Below, piece after piece: positions 24,980-33,845 of a stretch of 64,000 bases of DNA. Source of the DNA: DLKC01 sp002478885 (GTDB taxonomy: Bacteria > Bacteroidota > Bacteroidia > Chitinophagales > Chitinophagaceae); contig JAXLUI010000001.1 in NCBI GenBank assembly GCA_046329585.1, positions 1,178,001 to 1,242,000 of the forward strand, written 5' to 3'. Under the pieces are notes generated by a model that did no database searches, was not told the origin of the DNA, and worked only from the letters and a program-made list of their open reading frames with translations. Made by a program: the position numbers and the translations under genes. Position 1 is the stretch's first letter, and every line of letters begins with the position of its first letter.

Positions 24980-27757
24980 ATGAAAAATAAACTGCAAATA
25001 TTCTTTACCGCGTTATGCCTCCTGATTTTTGTTTTGCCCGATAGCCAGGCAGATAAAAATGAAGACCAGTATAAAACGCTTTTTAAAAAGGCGGAAGATA
25101 TTTTCAGCGGTGCTTCCAATGGAGCTAATGATTCAGTTGCACTCGGCTATTATAGCGAGATTATACAAAATGTGCTACCCTCGGCTGCAAACGCCCTGCT
25201 GCTTTACGACTGTCATGAAAGAGCCGGCATATTGCAACAAGGTCTTGGTTTCGGCCATGATGAAATACTCGCTCATTTTTATACGGCATTAGCATACCAG
25301 CAACAATTTCACCTGCCCGATTCTATTTTGTTCCGGCTACTGCTAGCGACAGGAAATGAGCACTACAGCAATGGTTTGTTTGACTCGTCGATCCTTTATT
25401 TTTCAAAGGCTGAAAACATCATCAACCGCTACCCGAAGGCCGGGCTTGCAGGCGATCTGTACAATTCGCTCGGTGCGCTTTACAGTGAATCCGGTGATTA
25501 TAAACAAAGCAGTATCTACTTTAATAAAGCCCTCGAAATAACAAAGCAAACAAGGCCTGAACTTGGAGAAGGCATATTCGCGATGTCGCTCAACATTGCC
25601 TCGGCATTAAAGCTCTCGGGGTACAGGGATACCGCTATTACGCTTTATAAAAAACTATTGGTTGCAGGTAATCCATCAACGCCTGCGCTGAGCAATATTG
25701 CCGGCATTTACCTGTTGAAAAATATGCCCGACAGCGCGTTGTATTATCTCAACCAGATAAAAACACCCGAGGGCAGCTTTGCCATTTCGTTTAATAACGC
25801 AAATGCACAGGCATGGCTTCAAAAGAATGATTTGGAAAAAGCTGGCTTTTATCTCGGCAAATCCGAAGCTATTTACAACCAGAATTTTGCCGGCACCCGA
25901 AATGCGGCCTACAGCTCAACCAATAAATTACGTGGCGACATTTTAATGAAGCTACAAAAGCCGATTGAGGCTTTAAATTATTACCAGGCGGCTATTATCC
26001 AGGCCGACTACAAATTTGGCGATAAAAATGTTTTTGCCAACCCCGGAAACTTTACCGGCGACTTTGCCAGCTACGGTTTGTTTGAAGCATTGCTGGCAAA
26101 GGCCAATGGCTTCGCCACCTTGTTCCAAAATGATAAAAAAGGTGAAACGCTAAAGGCTGCTGTTAATACATTCGATACCGCTTTTGCGCTGGCCGACTAT
26201 ATAAAAAAATCGATCGACAATGATGAAGCCAGGTTGTTTATAGCAGACAAAGTTTTCAGTGGCTATCAAAAGGCGACAGGCTTCTTACTCAACAGTGCGT
26301 CAGCCAGTGGTAATGATTCGCTAATGCTTAAGGCGTTGACCTGGATAAGCAAAAGCAGGTCAACATCGCTGGCCATAAGCCTTAAAGAAAACAGCATTAA
26401 GCGATTTGCAGGCCTGCCGGATTCCTTACTACAGAAAGAGAAAAATATAAAGATCAACCTTTCGCGGTTAAAGCTTTATATGCAGCAATCAACCGACAGT
26501 GCAACCATCGCCTCTTATATTTCTGACATCAACAGCAAAGAGCTTGAGCTGCACGAGCTGCAGAACAGCTACCGAAAATTCCCCGCTTATTATGCACAGA
26601 AGTTCGCATCCGACAGCTTTGATTTGAAAGCATTACAACGGAATATACCAGGTAACAACACAGCTGTTATTACCTACTTTATGAGCGATACCACACTCAC
26701 CTGTTTTGTGATCAAACGCTCTGACCTCAGATATTTTTCACAAGCAACCGACTCGGCTTTTTATAAGGCGATCGCTGCCTACACAACGGGCTTAAGCAGT
26801 TTCGGAGGCAACCCTCAAAATGAACTGGCAAAAACTTCCGCTTATTTATATAACAAGCTGGTATTACCCGCAGAAGCAGCCATAAAAGATATTCACTCGC
26901 TGATCATCATCCCGGATCAGCACCTGATCAATTTGCCCTTTGAAGCACTACAAGCAGCCGATGGAAAATATCTCACCGAAAATTTCGCGATAACCTATCA
27001 ATATGCCCTACCTTTTTTACACGTTGATAAGCTTAAAGCCGATCTTGGCAAAGTGCTCGCCATTGCCCCTTTCGCTTCGGGCAAGGCAAATAATTTTGAA
27101 CAGCTGATTTCATCTTCGGCAGAAATTGCAGGCTTTGCCCAACAGGATCAACTGCTCAATGCTGCGGCAACCAAAAACAATTTCATTGCGAAAGCGCCCG
27201 CCGCTTCTGTCATTCATCTAGCCACGCATGCCGTGGTTGATTTCAGTAATCCTGCGGAATCTTTTATTGCCTTTTATCCTGCTGGTAATACCGATTCTTC
27301 TTACAAAATATTCGCTCACGAACTATATAACCTGCAGCTTCCCGATGCGAGGCTGGTTTTCCTGAGTGCCTGCGAAACCGGCACAGGCAGATTATCGCAG
27401 AGTGAAGGAGCACTTAGCCTTTCAAGGGCATTCGCTTATGCGGGTTGTGAGAACATTGTAACTTCTCTGTGGAAGGCCGAAGACAAGTCGACCGCTTACA
27501 TCAGCAATAAATTTTATGAATACCTGCGCAAAGGCTACACTTATGCCGATGCGCTGCAACAGGCAAAAATCGACCTGTTGAAAGACCCTGCTATGAGCCA
27601 GTTTCACTCGCCGCAATACTGGAGCCACCTCGTTTTCATCGGCAACATGCAACAGCAAAGTACTTCTGTATTTACCTGGGTTGCTATTGTTGCGGTTTGT
27701 ATAATGATCGCGATAATGGCTAGAGCATTTTTCAGGAAGAACAACAGGAAGAATTAA
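24980..27757 (+). CDS. Secreted TPR-CHAT caspase-like protein with membrane anchor
   Basis: Translation from the ATG at 24980 gives 925 residues. A signal peptide (MKNKLQIFFTALCLLIF) is followed by tetratricopeptide repeats (e.g. YNSLGALYSESGDYKQSSIY near residue 165) up to about residue 450. A coiled-coil-like region links to a C-terminal CHAT domain with the catalytic His in VIHLATHAVVDF near residue 745 and Cys in LSACETGTG near residue 795. The last ~30 residues hold a transmembrane helix (TWVAIVAVCIMIAIMARAFF) and a basic tail. CHAT domains are clan CD cysteine proteases or scaffolds. The layout places the protease domain in the periplasm, anchored in the inner membrane. Targets unknown; no gasdermin neighbour. 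Confidence 0.9.
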   Translation: MKNKLQIFFTALCLLIFVLPDSQADKNEDQYKTLFKKAEDIFSGASNGANDSVALGYYSEIIQNVLPSAANALLLYDCHERAGILQQGLGFGHDEILAHFYTALAYQQQFHLPDSILFRLLLATGNEHYSNGLFDSSILYFSKAENIINRYPKAGLAGDLYNSLGALYSESGDYKQSSIYFNKALEITKQTRPELGEGIFAMSLNIASALKLSGYRDTAITLYKKLLVAGNPSTPALSNIAGIYLLKNMPDSALYYLNQIKTPEGSFAISFNNANAQAWLQKNDLEKAGFYLGKSEAIYNQNFAGTRNAAYSSTNKLRGDILMKLQKPIEALNYYQAAIIQADYKFGDKNVFANPGNFTGDFASYGLFEALLAKANGFATLFQNDKKGETLKAAVNTFDTAFALADYIKKSIDNDEARLFIADKVFSGYQKATGFLLNSASASGNDSLMLKALTWISKSRSTSLAISLKENSIKRFAGLPDSLLQKEKNIKINLSRLKLYMQQSTDSATIASYISDINSKELELHELQNSYRKFPAYYAQKFASDSFDLKALQRNIPGNNTAVITYFMSDTTLTCFVIKRSDLRYFSQATDSAFYKAIAAYTTGLSSFGGNPQNELAKTSAYLYNKLVLPAEAAIKDIHSLIIIPDQHLINLPFEALQAADGKYLTENFAITYQYALPFLHVDKLKADLGKVLAIAPFASGKANNFEQLISSSAEIAGFAQQDQLLNAAATKNNFIAKAPAASVIHLATHAVVDFSNPAESFIAFYPAGNTDSSYKIFAHELYNLQLPDARLVFLSACETGTGRLSQSEGALSLSRAFAYAGCENIVTSLWKAEDKSTAYISNKFYEYLRKGYTYADALQQAKIDLLKDPAMSQFHSPQYWSHLVFIGNMQQQSTSVFTWVAIVAVCIMIAIMARAFFRKNNRKN

Positions 27758-27770
27758 TACACTTTTCGAA

Positions 27771-27815
27771 CCCGGCAGCAAATCTTTCATCGAACATCGT
27801 TGCGTCGCACACTTC
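27771..27815 (-). repeat. Intergenic repeat arm, reverse
   Basis: CCCGGCAGC, then CATCGTTGCGTCGCACACTTC. It begins 13 nt after the CHAT gene stop. Partner at 27892, 76-nt spacer. Confidence 0.85.
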
Positions 27816-27891
27816 AACGCCTGTAGCTTTATCCGGCACTTGCAGCCATTATTATCCATGGCTTGACTTTTTTTCAGCAATACTTGCTGCG

Positions 27892-27940
27892 GTACAAGTG
27901 TGCGACGCAACAACAGCTTGTTAATGTAAAAAAAGCCGGG
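27892..27940 (+). repeat. Intergenic repeat arm, forward
   Basis: GTACAAGTGTGCGACGCAAC, ending AAAAGCCGGG. Confidence 0.9.
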
Positions 27941-27997
27941 CTCAAAAAAGCTGCTCATCGGTATCATTTGCCATAACTTTACAGTGATTGAGTGAAT

Positions 27998-28564
27998 ATG
28001 TACGAGATAGAACCTTTTTATAACTGGCGACACCTATACAGCGCGGAAAATGACCGTCGCTCGCCTTTCTACGGACGTGATTATAATTATCATGAACTGC
28101 AGAATGTTATCTACAATTATTACATACATCCCCAGTGGGACGAGTTTGGCAGTCGCACACTTTACCTCAAAATACTTTATGCCGACTATGAGCAGCATTT
28201 TGTAATTATTGAGCTGATCGGTGAATGGAATGATGCGATTGAGAATGATATAATGACGTTAAAGCGCGACGTGATAGATCAACTGTTTGCACAAGGCATT
28301 ACCAAGTATATTTTGATAGCAGGGAATGTTTTGAATTTTCACAGCGGCGACCGGGATTACTACGAAGAATGGTTCGAAGAGGTAACCGATGAAAATGGCT
28401 GGATTGTTGCACTTAATATGCCCGAAGCCACACAGCAGGATTTTAGAAAAAGAAAACTGCACTACCTGGTAGAATTAATGGACATAGAAAACTGGCGCGT
28501 TTTTAAACCGGAACATTTGTTTATGCAGATAAATGAACAACTAACCAAAAGGTTGAACGTATAA
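27998..28564 (+). CDS. Conserved hypothetical protein
   Basis: Translation from the ATG at 27998 gives 188 residues (the GTG at 27992 is less likely). The start MYEIEPFYNWRHLY and the segments YNYYIHPQWDEFGSRTLYLKI and IELIGEWNDAIENDIM form a pattern I associate with an uncharacterised Chitinophagaceae family. No signal peptide or membrane segment is visible; the protein is probably cytoplasmic. The function is unknown. It precedes the amylase gene, with a separate promoter region between. Confidence 0.75.
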   Translation: MYEIEPFYNWRHLYSAENDRRSPFYGRDYNYHELQNVIYNYYIHPQWDEFGSRTLYLKILYADYEQHFVIIELIGEWNDAIENDIMTLKRDVIDQLFAQGITKYILIAGNVLNFHSGDRDYYEEWFEEVTDENGWIVALNMPEATQQDFRKRKLHYLVELMDIENWRVFKPEHLFMQINEQLTKRLNV

Positions 28565-28604
28565 ATTAAATCTTACACTCCGGCATTCTTTTAATCAAAA
28601 ATCT

Positions 28605-28635
28605 TTGGGCACTGTGTAAATTTTACACATTTTTG
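28605..28635 (+). promoter_or_regulatory. GH13 promoter with internal palindrome
   Basis: A TTG at 28605-28607 is followed 20 nt later by CATTTTTG (one mismatch from TAnnTTTG) at 28628-28635. Between them lies a perfect 17-nt palindrome, TGTGTAAA-T-TTTACACA (28613-28629), that looks like an operator. The ATG is 51 nt downstream of the -7 box. Confidence 0.5.
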
Positions 28636-28686
28636 CAAAGTCTTTCCCCCAAGAAGATTGCACTTCATTTAATTAAACTCCGCACA

Positions 28687-31600
28687 ATGAAAAAATTGCT
28701 AATGATTCCGTTTCTGCTGGTCGCTATTTTCGCGAACAGTCAGTTACTGACGTGGACGCCAGATTTTATACAGGAATCTTCTACACCTGTTACCATTACT
28801 ACAGATGCGTATTATGGGAACCAGGGCCTTTTTAATTACGGCAACATAAACGATGTGTATGTGCACATTGGTGTGATTACCAATAAGAGCAATGGCGGCT
28901 GGGCACATGTCAATGGCACCTGGGGCAAAACCGGGGACAGCATTAAGTGTGTTTGGGTTAGTGCCAACAAGTGGAAGTTTACCATTACCGGTGGTTTAAG
29001 GCCGTTCTTCAAAATGACCGACGCCAGCGAGAAAATTCAGAAGATAGCTATCCTTTTCAGAAATGGCGACGGCAGCAAAAAACAGGCGAACAAAGATAAT
29101 GGCGACATGTATGTGCCTGTTTATGACAATGGCGTTTATGCAAGGATAGACGTTCCTTACAAACAACCAACCTTCACACCAATTCCGGAGCCACTCACTA
29201 AAAACCTGGGAGATGCGTTAAGCATAACGGCGAAATCTAGCCAGGCCGGATCATTAAAGATCTATTTTAATGGCGGCTTATTAACAACATCAGCCACCAC
29301 AACAGCTACCGCCAACTCAACTATAGCGGTTTCGGGTGACCAGCAAATTATAGCTGAGTCAACTGTTGGAAGCACAATAAGTCGCGATACCATAAAGTTT
29401 GTAGTTGCATCTACGCCTATTGCAGACCTCCCGCCCGGCGTTAAAGACGGGATAAACTATGAAGCCGGCGATACATCTGCCGTGTTGGTTCTGTATGCAC
29501 CTTCCAAGAACAACATTTTCGTATTGGGCGACTTTAATAACTGGACACAGACTGGCTCTTACATCATGAGCCGCACACCAGATGGCTTGCGTTACTGGAT
29601 AAGACTTAAAGGGCTTGCCAAAGGAACAGAATATGCTTATCAATACCTGGTTGACGGCTCTTTGAAAGTGGCTGACTATAATGCGGAGAAAATACTTGAT
29701 CCGGACAACGACCCCTATATTTCCGCTGATGTATATCCAAACCTGAAAGCTTACCCTACTGGCAAAACCACGGGCATTGTAAGCGTATTACAAACAGCAA
29801 AACCCGCTTACAACTGGCAGGTGTCAAATTTTGTTGGCACTGATAAACGCAACCTTATCGTTTATGAATTGCTGGTAAGGGACTTCGTATCAACGCATAG
29901 CTGGCAAACAGTAAAAGACACTTTGAGTTACTTGAAACGCCTTGGTGTTAATGCGATTGAGGTAATGCCTTTTAACGAGTTTGAAGGGAACAGCAGTTGG
30001 GGCTACAATCCCAGTTTCTATTTTGCCCCGGATAAATATTACGGCACAGAAACAGCGCTTCGACAGTTTATTGATGAGTGCCATAAAAATGGCATAGCGG
30101 TTATTATGGATATCGTACTTAATCATACCTATGGTCAATCCCCGCTTGCACAATTATATTGGGATGCAGCCAACAACAGGCCTGCAGCCAATAATCCATG
30201 GTATAATGCAGTGGCGCCAACCGCCTTCGGTTTTGGCAACGATTTTAACCACGAAAGCACTGCCACAAAAGACTTTTTTAACCGCGTACTCACACATTGG
30301 ATTACAAACTATAAGATCGACGGTTACCGGTTTGACTTTTCAAAAGGCCTGACCCAAAAACACTCTACCGATGATGCATCATTCAGCGCTTACGACGCAA
30401 GCCGTATCGCGATAATCAAAGGATATGCAGCAACAATAAGAGCAGCAAAAGCAAATGCATATATCATACTCGAACACTTCTGTGCAAATGCCGAAGAAAA
30501 AGAATTATCAGACGATAACGGGATGATGGTTTGGGCAAATTTGAATTACAATTTCATGCAGGGCACTATGGGCTATAACGACGGTGCTGATTGGAACTAC
30601 GGAATATATTCTTCGGGAGGCAGAGGATGGGCACAGGCCAACCTTGTTGACTATATGGAAAGTCACGATGAAGAGAGGGTTCAATATAAAAACGGGCAGT
30701 ATGGAAACAGTTCAGGGTCGTATAACGTAAAAACGCTCTCCACTGGTCTAAGCCGCGATGGTATGTCTGCCGCCTTCTTGTCAATGATACCCGGACCAAA
30801 AATGCTGTGGGAATTCGGTGAACTTGGTTACGATTACTCCAGGTGCTATTTGTCATCAAACGGCGAAGGCGGAGACTGTAATACCAAATTAGATCCCAAA
30901 CCGATCAAATGGGACTATTACCAGGTGCCCGACAGAAAAGCCTTGTACGATGTTTATACAAAACTGTTTGCGCTTAAAAAAGAACCAGCTTATCTCTCAA
31001 CATTTACAAGTGGTGCCGTTACCTATAGCCTTTCAACAACCGCCAAATGGATGATTGTCCAGGACAATGCTTTAAAAGTTGTGGTAATGGGCAACTACGA
31101 TGTAGTAGCAAAGCCAATCACTGTTACATTCCCTGCAACCGGCACCTGGTACAGTTATCTTACCGGCACGTTCATTAATCTTTCTAATGCTGCTTATACC
31201 GTAACACTGCAACCGGGTGAATACTATGTGTACACCAACAAGCAGGTTGTGCTGCCTGTAAATCTGTTGAGTTTTACAGGTGAGAAAACCGGAAAGAACA
31301 CAGTATTGCTCAACTGGAGCACATCTAACGAAGTAAATAACCAGGCGTTTGAAGTGCAGCGTAGCGCAAACGGCAGCGCGTTTGAAACCATCGGAACGGT
31401 GCCAGCATCAACGATAACAGCACCAGTAAAAAAATACCAGTTTACGGATGCCCAGCCATTCAACGGCGACAACTATTATCGCCTGCGCCAGCTAGACAAA
31501 GACGGGCAGGTACATATTTCCAACGTAATAAAAGTCGTTGTTGATGCCGGCAAATACTGGCAGGTTTACCCGAATCCTGTTTCGTCATCGACAGCAATAC

Positions 31601-31797
31601 ACATCAGTAAAAACGTAACGAATCTGCAAATAACAATCACGGATTTTGCAGGCAGAATCGTTTATAGGAATAGTTACAACAACGCATCGGCAGGTCAAAC
31701 GGTTAGCCTGCCATTGCAAAAAATGCCGAAAGGAACCTACATTCTTCAACTTAGTTCGGATAAAAGCAACAGCACCGAAAAGCTGTTGGTGCAATAG
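28687..31797 (+). CDS. T9SS-secreted alpha-amylase family protein (GH13)
   Basis: Translation from the ATG at 28687 gives 1036 residues with a signal peptide ending near residue 19. An N-terminal beta domain and a bacterial Ig/E-set-like region (about 175-265) precede a CBM48-like domain (VLGDFNNW near 278). The GH13 barrel carries DIVLNHT near 474, GYRFDFSKG near 545 with the nucleophile Asp, IILEHF near 592 with the catalytic Glu and MESHDEE near 656. A T9SS-linked beta domain precedes the C-terminal sorting domain (YPNPVSS onward, about 957-1036), so it is exported by type IX secretion. It should act on alpha-1,4/1,6-glucans outside the cell. The promoter contains a palindromic operator. 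Confidence 0.95.
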   Translation: MKKLLMIPFLLVAIFANSQLLTWTPDFIQESSTPVTITTDAYYGNQGLFNYGNINDVYVHIGVITNKSNGGWAHVNGTWGKTGDSIKCVWVSANKWKFTITGGLRPFFKMTDASEKIQKIAILFRNGDGSKKQANKDNGDMYVPVYDNGVYARIDVPYKQPTFTPIPEPLTKNLGDALSITAKSSQAGSLKIYFNGGLLTTSATTTATANSTIAVSGDQQIIAESTVGSTISRDTIKFVVASTPIADLPPGVKDGINYEAGDTSAVLVLYAPSKNNIFVLGDFNNWTQTGSYIMSRTPDGLRYWIRLKGLAKGTEYAYQYLVDGSLKVADYNAEKILDPDNDPYISADVYPNLKAYPTGKTTGIVSVLQTAKPAYNWQVSNFVGTDKRNLIVYELLVRDFVSTHSWQTVKDTLSYLKRLGVNAIEVMPFNEFEGNSSWGYNPSFYFAPDKYYGTETALRQFIDECHKNGIAVIMDIVLNHTYGQSPLAQLYWDAANNRPAANNPWYNAVAPTAFGFGNDFNHESTATKDFFNRVLTHWITNYKIDGYRFDFSKGLTQKHSTDDASFSAYDASRIAIIKGYAATIRAAKANAYIILEHFCANAEEKELSDDNGMMVWANLNYNFMQGTMGYNDGADWNYGIYSSGGRGWAQANLVDYMESHDEERVQYKNGQYGNSSGSYNVKTLSTGLSRDGMSAAFLSMIPGPKMLWEFGELGYDYSRCYLSSNGEGGDCNTKLDPKPIKWDYYQVPDRKALYDVYTKLFALKKEPAYLSTFTSGAVTYSLSTTAKWMIVQDNALKVVVMGNYDVVAKPITVTFPATGTWYSYLTGTFINLSNAAYTVTLQPGEYYVYTNKQVVLPVNLLSFTGEKTGKNTVLLNWSTSNEVNNQAFEVQRSANGSAFETIGTVPASTITAPVKKYQFTDAQPFNGDNYYRLRQLDKDGQVHISNVIKVVVDAGKYWQVYPNPVSSSTAIHISKNVTNLQITITDFAGRIVYRNSYNNASAGQTVSLPLQKMPKGTYILQLSSDKSNSTEKLLVQ

Positions 31798-31817
31798 AAA
31801 TGAATAAATGAAAAACT

Positions 31818-31850
31818 AAAAGCCACTGTCTTGTTTGCAGTGGCTTTTTT
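31818..31850 (+). terminator. GH13 terminator
   Basis: AAAAGCCACTG and CAGTGGCTTTT form a stem followed by a T run, 20 nt beyond the stop. Confidence 0.9.
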
Positions 31851-31871
31851 ATTATGGGAAAATTTTATGTG

Positions 31872-31920
31872 CCTGGCTTTTGCTTTTTATAGCATCACCT
31901 GTTGCGTCGCACTCTTGTAC
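31872..31920 (-). repeat. Intergenic repeat arm, reverse
   Basis: CCTGGCTTTTGC, then GCATCACCTGTTGCGTCGC, ending ACTCTTGTAC. Partner at 32001; the spacer between the arms is 80 nt. Convergent genes flank the pair. Confidence 0.9.
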
Positions 31921-32000
31921 ATTTTCTTCATCAATCATCAAAATGCGGGCTGCAAACAAATGAGGATATTATTCAGGGCCTGTGACTTCCGTTTCTGACG

Positions 32001-32049
32001 TTGAAGTGTGCGACGCAACAAGCGATGATCATTGCGTTGTAGACCGGCC
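32001..32049 (+). repeat. Intergenic repeat arm, forward
   Basis: GAAGTGTGCGACGCAAC, then AGCGATGATC, ending in ACCGGCC 22 nt from the GNAT gene stop. Confidence 0.85.
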
Positions 32050-32071
32050 CAAAAGCTTTAAAATAAATTTG

Positions 32072-32521
32072 TCAGAAGTCGATGGAGCAGTTGATCCATC
32101 CGTTGTCAAACGAGGTTTGATATTTCTTATAAAAATTGATAGCGGGCTCATTCCAGTCGAGCACCTGCCACATCATGCCGCTGAATTTTTTCGCCTTGGC
32201 TTCGCCGATAAGCCGGTCGAACAACAACTTGCCAATACCTTTACCACGGGCCTCTTCTGTTACAATAAGATCTTCGAGATACATGCGCTGGCCCTTCCAG
32301 GTGGAGTAACGTACATAATACAAAGCGAAACCAAGAACAACATCATTCTCTTCGGCCACAAGCGCCCACCACACAGGCTTTTCACCAAATCCACTTTCTT
32401 CAAAATGTGAAAGACTTACGGTTACCTCATTGGGCATTTTTTCGTAAACCGCCAATTCGGTGATTAACTCAAGCAAACGACTGCAATCTGTACGTTGTGC
32501 GTTTCGTATTGTAATGCTCAT
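32072..32521 (-). CDS. GNAT family acetyltransferase (SSAT-like)
   Basis: The ATG at 32521 gives 149 residues. The GNAT fold motif A is EDLIVTEEARGKGIGKLLFD near residue 78, with the acetyl-CoA-binding R/Q-x-x-G-x-G/A pattern present (RGKGIG). The sequence order FALYYVRYSTWKG, then YLEDL, and WNEPAINFYKKYQ near residue 125 resembles diamine/polyamine N-acetyltransferases (SSAT). The substrate (polyamine, thialysine or other amine) is not determined. The frame continues upstream to 32641, but that segment is not like the family. It faces away from the sdpR gene, with a repeat pair beyond its stop. Confidence 0.85.
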   Translation of the reverse strand: MSITIRNAQRTDCSRLLELITELAVYEKMPNEVTVSLSHFEESGFGEKPVWWALVAEENDVVLGFALYYVRYSTWKGQRMYLEDLIVTEEARGKGIGKLLFDRLIGEAKAKKFSGMMWQVLDWNEPAINFYKKYQTSFDNGWINCSIDF

Positions 32522-32688
32522 GTATATCTTATTGATGCTCGTTTTAAAATGGCCGTAAAAATAGGTTATTCCGTTTAGCGTGAAAGTTCTTCCGCATCGC
32601 TCATCATTAAGTGGCGTCAAAAAAACTGGCTGCAGAACCACTCGTAGAAAAATTAATGGAAAACATCGGGGCGTATCGCCTATTCCAT

Positions 32689-32696
32689 TAGCTTTG
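32689..32696 (+). promoter_or_regulatory. sdpR -7 box
   Basis: TAGCTTTG is an exact TAnnTTTG match, 31 nt before the ATG. The -33 position has TCG rather than TTG. Confidence 0.5.
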
Positions 32697-32698
32697 TA

Positions 32699-32716
32699 TT
32701 TAGATGATTGTCTAAA
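32699..32716 (+). promoter_or_regulatory. Putative SdpR operator
   Basis: TTTAGA, six bases, then TCTAAA form a perfect inverted repeat just downstream of the -7 box, where a repressor would block transcription. Autoregulation by the SdpR-like product is inferred. Confidence 0.5.
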
Positions 32717-32727
32717 TATCTAATTGA

Positions 32728-32997
32728 ATGAATAATCTATTACAGGCGCTGAGCGACCCCACCAGGAGAAAGATACTCGATATGTTAAAGAAAAAAGATC
32801 TTACCGCTGGAGAGATAGCTGATGCCTTCAACATATCAAAACCAAGTATTTCGCATCACCTCGATATTCTTAAGCGGGCCAACCTCGTTGCCTCGCAGAA
32901 AGAGGGCCAGTTCATCACCTATTCGATCAATACCACTGAGTTGGACGAATTGATCAAATGGATATATCAGTTAAACGGTAAAAAGAAAAAACAATAA
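32728..32997 (+). CDS. sdpR: SdpR-like ArsR family repressor
   Basis: The 89-residue protein is a winged helix-turn-helix of the ArsR/SdpR type. LSDPTRRKILDMLKKKDLT is near residue 7, the recognition helix is FNISKPSISHHLDIL near residue 35, and the wing is QKEGQFITYSI. There are no metal-binding Cys pairs, consistent with SdpR rather than metal-sensing ArsR. In Bacillus, SdpR represses the sdpRI operon and is relieved by SdpI binding its toxin. Here sdpI follows 18 nt downstream, and an inverted repeat at 32699 is the likely operator. Confidence 0.92.
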   Translation: MNNLLQALSDPTRRKILDMLKKKDLTAGEIADAFNISKPSISHHLDILKRANLVASQKEGQFITYSINTTELDELIKWIYQLNGKKKKQ

Positions 32998-33015
32998 CAC
33001 TATCAAACAAATAAT

Positions 33016-33702
33016 ATGAAACAGGTTAACCGCAAAAAAGAATTTATTATATGGCTCTTGTTGCTCCTGCCATTCATCTATGCGATGGTCGTCTGGAATA
33101 AAACGCCCGACCAGGTACCAACACATTTTAATTTTAAAGGCGAGCCCGATGATTACTCCGGCAAAGCATTTGCCCTACTGCTTATGCCCTTTCTAAACAT
33201 CGTGATCTATTTTGTGCTTTTTTTTATTCCCCGGATAGACCCACGCAAAAAGAATTATGAATCGTTTGGCAGTTCTTACCAGAATATACGCATGCTGATA
33301 CATGTATTTCTGCTGGGTATATTTTTGTTTATCACACAAACAACTTCCGGTGGTCAGCCGCTGCAGCTGAAATTATTTCTTTCGGGGATGCTATTATTTT
33401 TTGCCTTGCTGGGTAACTACCTGCGCACGGTACGCTCCAATTTCTTTGTAGGCATAAGAACGCCATGGACGCTTTCAAGTGAAACGGTATGGCGTAAAAC
33501 ACATGAGCTGGCTGGAAAAATCTGGTTCTACGGTGGTATTGCGTTGGCTATTGCTGTATTTTTTCTTCCCGATCTCCCGGCAGGAATTGTAATGGGGACG
33601 GGTGTATTTCTCATGGCGCTCATCCCTGTTGTTTATTCTTATTTAGAATTCAACCGGATCAATCATGTTGAAAATGATCATACCGCAAGCCATGAGCAAT
33701 AA
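33016..33702 (+). CDS. sdpI: SdpI family immunity/membrane protein
   Basis: The 228-residue protein has a DUF1648-type start (VPTHFNFKGEPDDY near residue 35) and the SdpI C-terminal motif (GNYLRTVRSNFFVGIRTPW near residue 135, then LAGKIWF). Five to six transmembrane helices are predicted. In Bacillus, SdpI gives immunity to the SdpC toxin and sequesters SdpR at the membrane. No sdpC-like toxin is seen in the window, so the partner signal is unknown; this is typical of Bacteroidetes copies. Operon with sdpR. Confidence 0.92.
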   Translation: MKQVNRKKEFIIWLLLLLPFIYAMVVWNKTPDQVPTHFNFKGEPDDYSGKAFALLLMPFLNIVIYFVLFFIPRIDPRKKNYESFGSSYQNIRMLIHVFLLGIFLFITQTTSGGQPLQLKLFLSGMLLFFALLGNYLRTVRSNFFVGIRTPWTLSSETVWRKTHELAGKIWFYGGIALAIAVFFLPDLPAGIVMGTGVFLMALIPVVYSYLEFNRINHVENDHTASHEQ

Positions 33703-33778
33703 CGTATTTTATAGCTTGCATAAACAGCTGCATTAAATTACTCATCACCCAATGATTACTGCTGTAAATGCTACGAAC

Positions 33779-33807
33779 AAAAAACTCTTCCTGGCGAAGA
33801 GTTTTTT
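33779..33807. terminator. Bidirectional terminator between sdpI and cytochrome gene
   Basis: AAAACTCTTC and GAAGAGTTTT form a stem with a 5-nt loop and T runs on both strands, between convergent genes. Confidence 0.85.
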
Positions 33808-33845
33808 ATTGGCATTATCATGGTTGCAACGGAACCAAACATCAC

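Noticed and set aside
27816..27891. Spacers inside inverted arm pairs as a conserved mobile core
   Set aside because: Spacers in five pairs were compared by eye and share no sequence, so a fixed-core MITE is unlikely.
31982..32410. 142-residue plus-strand frame
   Set aside because: It overlaps a repeat arm and the GNAT gene in the opposite direction; shadow.
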